Below are positions 6,919 to 12,394 of a stretch of DNA of 12,394 nucleotides, one piece after another. The DNA is from Elusimicrobiota bacterium. Its GTDB lineage: Bacteria; Elusimicrobiota; Elusimicrobia; Elusimicrobiales; UBA9959. Position 1 is the stretch's first letter. Every line of letters begins with the position of its first letter. Position numbers and translations under genes: made by a program. The DNA lies in contig DAOWCC010000054.1 in assembly GCA_030639665.1 (NCBI GenBank), forward strand, positions 1-12,394. The letters are read 5' to 3'. The notes under the pieces are model-generated. The model did no database searches, was not told the DNA's origin, and worked only from the letters and a program-made list of their open reading frames with translations.

Positions 6919-7614
6919 ATGCCGGATTCTTGTAAAAATATTGAAATCGCTTTATTGCTGCCTCAAAAAGAAATGAGGGAAGCCTTGTCGGTTTTATCAT
7001 TTCCTTCGGAAAGTAATCTTTCCTGTTTTCAAACTGCCGGTCAATTTATAAATTCTTTAGCTAAAAAAACTCCTGATTTACTCATTTTAGATATGGCTCT
7101 CCCTGATATTACAGGTAATGATTTATTGCTTATTTTAAAAAAGAATCCCAAGCTGGCTAAAACGCTTATTGTGGCGGTTTCTGCCAATATTGAACTTTCA
7201 CAAAAAGTGGAAAGTTTTGAGTCGGGAGCGGACGAGTATTTTGCTTATCCCGTTGATGAAAATCTTTTTGCCGTAAGAATTAAGAATCTTCTTGAAAGAA
7301 GATTCTTAAAAAAAGAATCCCCCTCCAATGTGATTAAATTTGACGGTCTTGAAATTTGCATGGATTCCATGACGGCGCGATATTTATCAAAAGAAATAAA
7401 ACTGACCTCTCTTGAGTTTAGTATACTTCTATATTTTCTGAAAAATAAAAACAGAGTGATTTCCCGCTTAAGTCTTATATCCAATGCTTGGGATAGGGAA
7501 TTTGATGTTCCGATAAGGGCGGTGGATAAAAGAATAGAAATTTTAAGAAGCAAGCTGGGAGCCTTTTCAAGCCATATTGAAACCGTTTTTGGCCTGGGTT
7601 ATATGTTTAAATGA
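6919..7614 (+). CDS. OmpR/PhoB-family regulator with degenerate receiver domain
   Basis: The 231-residue protein has a receiver domain (about 7-125) and an OmpR/PhoB winged-helix DNA-binding domain (about 137-231), so it should control transcription. The output domain looks intact: LTSLEFSILLYFLKN, the recognition-helix region IRAVDKRIEILRSKLG (199-214), and the closing ETVFGLGYMF hairpin. In the receiver the phosphorylation-site Asp58 (LLILDMALPD) and Ser88 remain, but the acidic pair of the first strand is missing (IALLLPQKE) and the conserved Lys is Tyr110 (YFAYPVD). Such receivers usually cannot bind magnesium or be phosphorylated normally, so it may work independently of phosphorylation or through receiver 2. 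Its ATG lies one base after the receiver 2 stop with no good ribosome site of its own, pointing to coupled translation. Its targets are unknown; the palindrome before motA is one candidate. Confidence 0.92.
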   Translation: MPDSCKNIEIALLLPQKEMREALSVLSFPSESNLSCFQTAGQFINSLAKKTPDLLILDMALPDITGNDLLLILKKNPKLAKTLIVAVSANIELSQKVESFESGADEYFAYPVDENLFAVRIKNLLERRFLKKESPSNVIKFDGLEICMDSMTARYLSKEIKLTSLEFSILLYFLKNKNRVISRLSLISNAWDREFDVPIRAVDKRIEILRSKLGAFSSHIETVFGLGYMFK

Positions 7615-8063
7615 AGTTAAAGTGTCCGGGAGTCGCGAAGCCTTGTTTTTTTTAAGAGTGTTAAATAAATTGTGTAAACGGCTTTTAATAAAGTATTTCA
7701 TATTTTAGGGTGGAAAATATAATCCATTTTATAAGCAGGGTTGGGACACATATTATAAAAGTCAAAAAAGATTACGGGAAAGATTTACGACGAACGATTT
7801 TAGGTTTTCGACTAAGGATTTGTAGCGAATTCCACCGGAACAGCGAGGATGTTTGAAAACAAAAACATTGTTTTTTGTTTGAGTTCCGGAGCTGGCGAAA
7901 AATCCGCAAGTCGCATAATTAGAAAACCTGTAATGAGTGAGTGTGAAACTTTAGCGGAATTTCTCTTAATAACTTTAAAAGCCACTTACACAGAAATTTT
8001 TATATACTCGTTTTTTGTTGTTGCCACATGTTCATGTTTCCAATCAGCTATATTTCTTTTTTC
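7615..8063. other. Convergent noncoding region (449 bp)
   Basis: This region lies between the 3' ends of the OmpR-type gene and the coiled-coil gene on the other strand. It holds a run of eight T residues about 30 bp after the OmpR-type stop (7646-7653), but I find no convincing GC-rich stem before it. An AT-only imperfect inverted repeat (AAACAAAAAC at 7857-7866 against GTTTTTTGTTT at 7870-7880) and a short one (ACATG-TT-CATGT, 8026-8037) are also present. An open frame from 7849 to 8127 runs into the neighbouring gene on the opposite strand and looks like chance. I see no RNA gene I can name. Confidence 0.5.
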
Positions 8064-10097
8064 TCATCCCCCTTCTTTCTCTAACTTAGGAATGTTTTCA
8101 TCAATCGCGAGCGGAAATTTAAATTGAACGATTACTCCTTTGGTTTTTCCGTTTTTTACCGATAGTGTTCCCCCATGGGCTTCGGTTATCTTTTTCGTTA
8201 TTACAAGTCCTATGCCCATATGATCATCTTTTGTGGTATTAAATGGTTGATAAAGTTTTTCAAAGACTTCATGATCAATGCCTTTGCTTGTATCTTCAAA
8301 TGTAAGAATCGCGGTTTTTTTATCATTTCCCATGGACAGCGTGACGGAAAGGGCGCATCCCGCGCTCATTGCTTCATAAGAGTTTTTAATTACTTGATAG
8401 AAAGCGAATTTGATTTTTTCTTTATTAATCCTGCATCTGCCGTCAGTTGTTATTCTTTTTTGCATTTTCATTCTTTTAAGGCGGAATGTCTTGTTCCATT
8501 GTTCAAGCATAGGCTCTATTATATCGCGCAGGCTAAAGTATTCTTTAATAAGCGGAGATTCATCCACATACTCTTCCCAGGCTTTAAGAAGATTTATGTT
8601 TGTGAGAAGGCCTTTTATGGGATTTGAAATCAGTTTGCGGGCTTGTAGCGGCAGTTTTATATTTATAATTTTTAAATCAGAGTGAAGCTTAATCAGTGAC
8701 TTAATCATTTTATCGGTAAAATTTGTCTGTTCCTCTTTTATCATTGAATTCATTTTGATATTCTTGCGTTTAATATCGTCAATTTCAATTTCAAGAGCGT
8801 CCATTCTGCTTAATTGCTTTTTTAAAAACTCTATGGTATTTTGTCTGTCATTGAGTTTCTCAAATAGATTTTTTGAATAGGATGTTTCTTTTACGGATTT
8901 ATCTTTAAGCTCTTGTATTTCAGCTTTTAAAAGATTTATCTTATTTTGCGCGCGCGTGTTCATTTCATGCTCTTGCCCCGCAGAAAGCTGAGAGTCGCGC
9001 AGTTTCGTGTTAATCCTCGTAAGATCGCTGTTTTTTTGATCGAGAACTTCTTCAAGATTTTTATTTATTTGATTGTTTTCAGAGAGGTTTTCCCTCATGC
9101 AATTGAGTTTTGATTGCAAGTGAAAAACCTTTTTTACCGCGTCCGCGAAATTATTTTTTTCTTCTTCAATTTTAATGTCGGCATCCTTGAGTTTTAGTTT
9201 AAGGCCGAGGGCTTCTTCCTCTTTTTCTCTGAGTTTTTTTCCAAGCTCTTTTTTTTCGGCGGAAACAGTGTTCATATCCCGCTTAAAATTTTCATATTCA
9301 TTTTTAAGAGCGGTGAATGAATCAAGAAGTTCGGTTCTTGAGTTTTGAGCGGTATTTAAATCTTTTGTTTTTTCTTCAAGTTCAGCAAAGCGAGTTCGAA
9401 GCCGCGCGCTCATAGAGCGCAATTCTTTTTCGCTTAAAAGATTTTTAAGGGACAGTTCTTTTATATTTTCTCTTAGAGATTGGACAATTCCTTGAATTTT
9501 TTCCGTTTCTTGCGAAAGAAGTTTTTTTTCAAGTTTTGCTTTTATGAGATTGGCGGATAGCGTTTCAAGCAGATTTTCTTTTCCCGGTTTTGAATTCTTT
9601 TTCACGAGATTTGCTATTTCCGGTAAAGCCAAAAGCCCTTGCACTTTATGTTCAAATTCCTTAATTAGTTTTTGTTTTTCCTCTAAAGTATTATTGATTG
9701 CTTTTATTTCAGCTTTTAATTCGGATAAAACAATATTGGATAATTTGCTTCTTTTTTCTTCTTTGGAGAGTTTCTCCGTCAAGATAATTGTTTTTTCTTG
9801 CGCCGCGCCAAATTTTGAAATAAGGCTTTCCGCTTCTTTCATCAATTGGCTGTTTTGATTTATTTTCGCGTTAAGAGCGTCAATGGTTTCTTTAAGAGCA
9901 ATTGATTTGTCATCTTTTTTTCGTATAAGGTCATCCAAATGCCGTATTCTTGAATTAAGCAAATCAATTTCTCTGGAATTTTCTTTAAAACTATCGCTTG
10001 CGTTATCGGCTTGCTTTTGAGCTTCGCCCATCGCGTCCCAAAGGTAATCTATTTCCGAATAGATAATCGATTCATTTTTTTTATTTTCGCTTGACAT
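8064..10097 (-). CDS. Long coiled-coil protein with C-terminal histidine-kinase-like ATPase domain, no phosphoacceptor His
   Basis: The 677-residue protein has no signal peptide or membrane helix and should be cytoplasmic. Residues about 25-460 are almost wholly Glu/Lys-rich heptad-type coiled coil, with a short break near 153-175. The C-terminal 200 residues resemble the DHp-plus-ATPase core of NtrB-like kinases: ARKLISNPIKGLL (486-498) fits the H-box helix but has Lys488 where the His should be. The ATPase fold follows with N-box Asn572 (QVIKNSYEAM), a weakened G1 box EDTSKGID (601-608), an F-box-like YQPFNTT and a good G2 box MGIGL (627-631). It may bind ATP but probably does not autophosphorylate. 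Its ATG lies 2 bp after the stop of the FliF-FliG-like gene, so the two are translationally coupled and may form one complex. A scaffold, a length-setting rod or a regulator of the motor are possible roles; none is shown. Confidence 0.87.
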   Translation of the reverse strand: MSSENKKNESIIYSEIDYLWDAMGEAQKQADNASDSFKENSREIDLLNSRIRHLDDLIRKKDDKSIALKETIDALNAKINQNSQLMKEAESLISKFGAAQEKTIILTEKLSKEEKRSKLSNIVLSELKAEIKAINNTLEEKQKLIKEFEHKVQGLLALPEIANLVKKNSKPGKENLLETLSANLIKAKLEKKLLSQETEKIQGIVQSLRENIKELSLKNLLSEKELRSMSARLRTRFAELEEKTKDLNTAQNSRTELLDSFTALKNEYENFKRDMNTVSAEKKELGKKLREKEEEALGLKLKLKDADIKIEEEKNNFADAVKKVFHLQSKLNCMRENLSENNQINKNLEEVLDQKNSDLTRINTKLRDSQLSAGQEHEMNTRAQNKINLLKAEIQELKDKSVKETSYSKNLFEKLNDRQNTIEFLKKQLSRMDALEIEIDDIKRKNIKMNSMIKEEQTNFTDKMIKSLIKLHSDLKIINIKLPLQARKLISNPIKGLLTNINLLKAWEEYVDESPLIKEYFSLRDIIEPMLEQWNKTFRLKRMKMQKRITTDGRCRINKEKIKFAFYQVIKNSYEAMSAGCALSVTLSMGNDKKTAILTFEDTSKGIDHEVFEKLYQPFNTTKDDHMGIGLVITKKITEAHGGTLSVKNGKTKGVIVQFKFPLAIDENIPKLEKEGG

Positions 10098-10099
10098 TA

Positions 10100-11557
10100 T
10101 CAGGCCCTGTGTCCTTTAAGGGATATTTTGCCTTTTGAATCCATTTCAATCGCGGTGGATATAATTTTAGCTCTGGCGGCGATAACTTGCTCTCTTTCAA
10201 CTTCTTTTATAAGCAGGTCTTTCACTATGGCCCTTAAATCATCGGGATAGACATTGATTACATGCCTTAAAGCGGATGAAGGAATGCCTTGAAGGCCCGT
10301 AGCCCAATCTTTATAAGGCAATGCCAGTGTTAAAGGTTTTAGGTTTTTAACATCCAAGGCGCAAATATCATCAAATGTCACAAGCGAGTCCTTGATTCTG
10401 TCAATATCTTTGGGATCAACATTAGGAAGATTATCAATTATGGCGGAGCGTTCATCCGCGTCTATTATACTTAGTAATCTGCTTAATTTATCACTTCCCT
10501 TAAGAGATTTTTCAATTTTCATTCTAATGGTATTTTCAATTTCCATAAGCCTTTCGGGCTCCGCTTCTTTCAGATTTATAATTTCTTTGGTGATTTCCTG
10601 GCGAATATTATTTGGAAAAGAAAGCAAGAGTTTGGAGGAAATATGCGGTTTTTGGTCTGTGAGATTAGCGATTATTACGGCTATATCCTCAGGAGGCTCA
10701 TCCATTAAAATTTCGCTGAGTTCTTTCGTGGGCAATTTTTCCATAAAACCAAAAGCTGACTCAGATTCAAGCAGACCCGATATGGGCAAACCTTCAGCAT
10801 CCATTATCTCGGGAAATTCCCCGTCAATATCTCCCTGAGCTCCGCCGATTTCCGGCATTTGTTGCATTGCCGGTCCGCCGCCGATAGGCCCCATGTCTGA
10901 GCGGGAGTTCAAGGCGCTTATGCGGGCATAATCAATTATGGTTCTGAAAAGATTGGAAGCCAGACCGTAAGCGATTATGGCGATTATGGCCAGAATTAAG
11001 GTCGCAATGGCCGCGATTAAAATTATTTTGCGATTATCATGAGAATCCATAAAAGATTTCCACCAAGGCAGCATATCCGCCTTTTTCATGGTTATTGAAT
11101 CCCCTCTTTTCGCATCCAGGCGCATGATATCGGAAACCAGCAATTTTATGGTATTTGCTTTTGTTTGCTCTATAGTTTTGTCCAAGACGATGGAAGTTGT
11201 TATTTTTGTAATTTTAAATTCGCTTGTATGCTGAGCTTCGCCCTTTTGTTTTTTTATAAAGTCATTCGTTTTTTCCAGGATATTTACCGATGAATAGCCC
11301 GGCAAAGAAACGATATCTTCCTCTGGAGTTCCCGATTCGCTTTTTGATTTTGAAACCATTTCCCCTTCAATATTTATAAATACCTTGCTTTTTCCAATCC
11401 CGACCAGTTTATCCAAAAGCGCGGAAATATCTTCTTTCATGCGAGTGGCTATTTCAATTTCTTGAGGCGTGGACGATGCCGCCGCGAAAGAAACGGGAAG
11501 CATGGTGAAGCACAGCAATAATATCAGAGTGGTTATTTTTCTCATTGGTTTACTCAT
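10100..11557 (-). CDS. FliF-FliG-like fusion: periplasmic FliF RBM3-type domain, membrane helix, FliG middle and C-terminal domains
   Basis: The 485-residue protein joins parts of two flagellar rotor proteins. A signal peptide (1 to about 26, ending SFAAA) takes the place of the first FliF helix. Residues about 32-162 resemble the FliF RBM3 ring domain: GIGKSKVFINIEGEM (53-67), a conserved IVLDKTIE strand, and the typical RGDSITM (151-157). One membrane helix follows (about 178-200), matching FliF helix 2. A Gly/Pro/Met-rich linker (about 218-262) comes next. The FliG middle domain (about 267-352) has EPPE at 287-290 where FliG has EHPQ, and the FliG C-terminal torque domain covers about 355-482. 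FliF RBM1/RBM2, the FliF C-tail and the FliG N-domain are absent. The start is supported by TAAGGA at 11565-11570. The coiled-coil ATPase gene follows after 2 bp. Inferred role: a one-piece membrane rotor driven by MotAB. Domain matches were made by eye; the FliG half is the surer. Confidence 0.85.
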   Translation of the reverse strand: MSKPMRKITTLILLLCFTMLPVSFAAASSTPQEIEIATRMKEDISALLDKLVGIGKSKVFINIEGEMVSKSKSESGTPEEDIVSLPGYSSVNILEKTNDFIKKQKGEAQHTSEFKITKITTSIVLDKTIEQTKANTIKLLVSDIMRLDAKRGDSITMKKADMLPWWKSFMDSHDNRKIILIAAIATLILAIIAIIAYGLASNLFRTIIDYARISALNSRSDMGPIGGGPAMQQMPEIGGAQGDIDGEFPEIMDAEGLPISGLLESESAFGFMEKLPTKELSEILMDEPPEDIAVIIANLTDQKPHISSKLLLSFPNNIRQEITKEIINLKEAEPERLMEIENTIRMKIEKSLKGSDKLSRLLSIIDADERSAIIDNLPNVDPKDIDRIKDSLVTFDDICALDVKNLKPLTLALPYKDWATGLQGIPSSALRHVINVYPDDLRAIVKDLLIKEVEREQVIAARAKIISTAIEMDSKGKISLKGHRA

Positions 11558-11823
11558 CTTAAATTCCTTACTATAATTTAAAATATTAAGATTACAAAGT
11601 TGTTACGAATAAGTATTAAAAAGGTGGCATCCGCCTTTTTAAAGCGATAGAAAGTTGAAAATCCAAATAACAAACAACAAAATTCAAATAAATTCCAAGA
11701 ACAATTAAAAAACAAAACGACAGTTCAGCGGTGACAGCGTGATAAATCATAAATAAGAGTCGAAGAATAGCGGAAATAAAAGGAAATAATGTTGTTTGTT
11801 TTTTATATCATCCTATTTCCATA
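11558..11823. other. Spacer between the kinase gene and the fusion gene, with worn A-rich repeat
   Basis: Besides the hairpin at 11618-11640, the spacer contains a low-complexity A/C-rich stretch (about 11651-11715) whose reverse strand reads as TTTGGAT/GAATTTTG-like words similar to the motA-motB spacer. GGAAATA at 11782-11788 could pair with TATTTCC at 11814-11820 just past the kinase stop, with a long loop, a weak terminator at best. The promoter of the fusion gene should lie between the hairpin and 11570, a very AT-rich stretch in which I cannot choose a convincing -35/-10 pair. Confidence 0.45.
11618..11640. terminator. Hairpin terminator, possibly working in both directions
   Basis: AAAAAGGTGG-CAT-CCGCCTTTTT forms a 10-bp stem (one G-T pair) with a 3-nt loop. 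Both strands end in a T run that is part of the stem. On the minus strand it lies 184 bp after the partial kinase gene and 60 bp before the fusion gene, so it should isolate the fusion operon from transcription of the kinase gene. Confidence 0.7.
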
Positions 11824-12394
11824 TTATGTTGTTTCCGACCTCCCGCTTTTTGCCGCTGACTTCTTTCCTTTTATAGGCAGTTCAAACCAAAAAACAACTC
11901 CTTTCTCTTTTCGAGGCTCAAATCCAATGGTTCCTTTATGAAGTTCGATTACTTTTTTTGAAAAATAAAGTCCAAGCCCGGTTCCCTTTCTGTTTTTTTT
12001 GTTTTGGATTTGTTCAAAAGGAGAGAATATTTTGGCTTTGTCATTTTTATCTATGCCTATTCCCGTATCAAGCACTTCAACTCTTAAACGGTTTTTAGCG
12101 CTCGTAAAAGCTTTTACGGTTATCACGCCTTCTTTAGGCGTGAATTTTATGGCATTTGAAATGAAATTGCTCAGCACATGGCTTATCATTTCAGAATCAA
12201 GGTTGATTTTTGGAAGTTCCTCGCTGAGATTTAATTTAAGCGCGATTTTAGTTTCTTTCATTTTTGGCTGAAAAAAAATAAAAGTATCCGTGATAACTTT
12301 TTTTATGTCGCAATCGCGCCGAGAGAGTTCCATTTTCCCTTTTTCTATCTTTGACACATCAAGAAGCGTGGTTACAAAACTTGAAAGCCTTGAG
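11824..12394 (-). CDS. Histidine kinase, C-terminal part (N-terminus beyond right edge)
   Basis: The 189 visible residues hold the end of a HisKA dimerisation helix (LLDVSKIEKGKM, the typical close of that domain) and a complete ATPase domain: N box NFISNAIKFTP, G1 box DTGIGID, F box FSPFEQ and G2 box GTGLGLYF, all intact. It is therefore an active-looking kinase, and the phosphoacceptor His and any sensor domains lie outside the window. The reading frame is open to the edge; a GTG at 12357 is internal to the domain and not a real start. The protein ends with a short basic Lys/Ser-rich tail. No receiver domain follows at the C-terminus, so it is not a hybrid kinase on that side. It lies upstream of the fusion-protein operon on the same strand, 266 bp away, with a terminator between. 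Its partner regulator is not evident. Confidence 0.93.
   Translation of the reverse strand, partial: SRLSSFVTTLLDVSKIEKGKMELSRRDCDIKKVITDTFIFFQPKMKETKIALKLNLSEELPKINLDSEMISHVLSNFISNAIKFTPKEGVITVKAFTSAKNRLRVEVLDTGIGIDKNDKAKIFSPFEQIQNKKNRKGTGLGLYFSKKVIELHKGTIGFEPRKEKGVVFWFELPIKGKKSAAKSGRSETT

Noticed and set aside
7849..8127. Open frame of 92 codons on the plus strand in the convergent region
   Set aside because: It overlaps the 3' end of the coiled-coil gene in antisense, has no recognisable domain, and its only ribosome-site-like bases abut the ATG. A chance frame is more likely.
10392..10838. Open frame of 148 codons on the plus strand inside the FliF-FliG-like gene
   Set aside because: It is the Ser/Ile-rich shadow of the real gene on the other strand, with no family likeness.
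11564..11595. TTGTAA / TATAGT promoter pair just before the fusion gene
   Set aside because: The spacing is acceptable, but the -10 would touch the ribosome site and leave an unworkably short leader.
1..12394. CRISPR array, tRNA, rRNA, insertion sequence or attachment site
   Set aside because: No regular spaced repeats, no cloverleaf or rRNA-like sequence, no transposase and no terminal inverted repeats with target duplication were seen.

Overview
The window is about 12.4 kb of AT-rich DNA (my estimate is below 40% GC) with eleven protein-coding genes, two of them cut by the window edges. I see no rRNA, tRNA, CRISPR array or transposase. The proteins suggest an uncultivated Gram-negative bacterium: there is a signal peptide, a peptidoglycan-binding stator protein, a Cache/HAMP-type sensor kinase and several response regulators. 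The intergenic sequence is worn, AT-rich and repetitive. It reminds me of candidate-phylum genomes such as Omnitrophota, but that placement is only an impression.

Layout. (1) Positions 1-1941, minus strand: the purine pair purB-purA (adenylosuccinate lyase, then adenylosuccinate synthetase, which runs off the left edge), 13 bp apart. (2) Positions 1942-2281: a 340-bp divergent control region with a 17-bp palindrome, a direct repeat and a TATAAT box in front of motA. (3) Positions 2282-3787, plus strand: motA and motB, the ion-driven stator of a rotary motor. (4) Positions 3987-7614, plus strand: a membrane sensor histidine kinase, a single-domain receiver, a strong terminator, a second single-domain receiver, and an OmpR/PhoB-type regulator with a degenerate receiver. 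(5) Positions 7615-8063: a noncoding convergent region. (6) Positions 8064-11557, minus strand: a two-gene operon. Its first gene encodes what reads as a natural FliF-FliG fusion: signal peptide, FliF-like periplasmic (RBM3-type) domain, transmembrane helix, then FliG-like middle and C-terminal domains. The second gene starts 2 bp after it and encodes a long coiled-coil protein ending in a histidine-kinase-like ATPase domain without an evident phosphoacceptor histidine. (7) Positions 11558-11823: spacer with a hairpin terminator. (8) Positions 11824-12394, minus strand: the C-terminal part of another histidine kinase.

How the parts may work together (inference): MotA/MotB would be the stator. 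The FliF-FliG fusion would be a reduced rotor whose membrane ring and torque ring are one polypeptide, so that FliF-C and FliG-N, which normally bind each other, are not needed. The coiled-coil ATPase protein is translationally coupled to this rotor and may be its cytoplasmic partner or regulator, and the kinase/receiver cluster may control it. MotA and the FliG-like domain both depart from the classical charged torque residues, which suggests either a divergent interface or a use other than a standard flagellum. No rod, hook, filament or export gene is visible here, so whether the genome also has a normal flagellum cannot be decided from this window.
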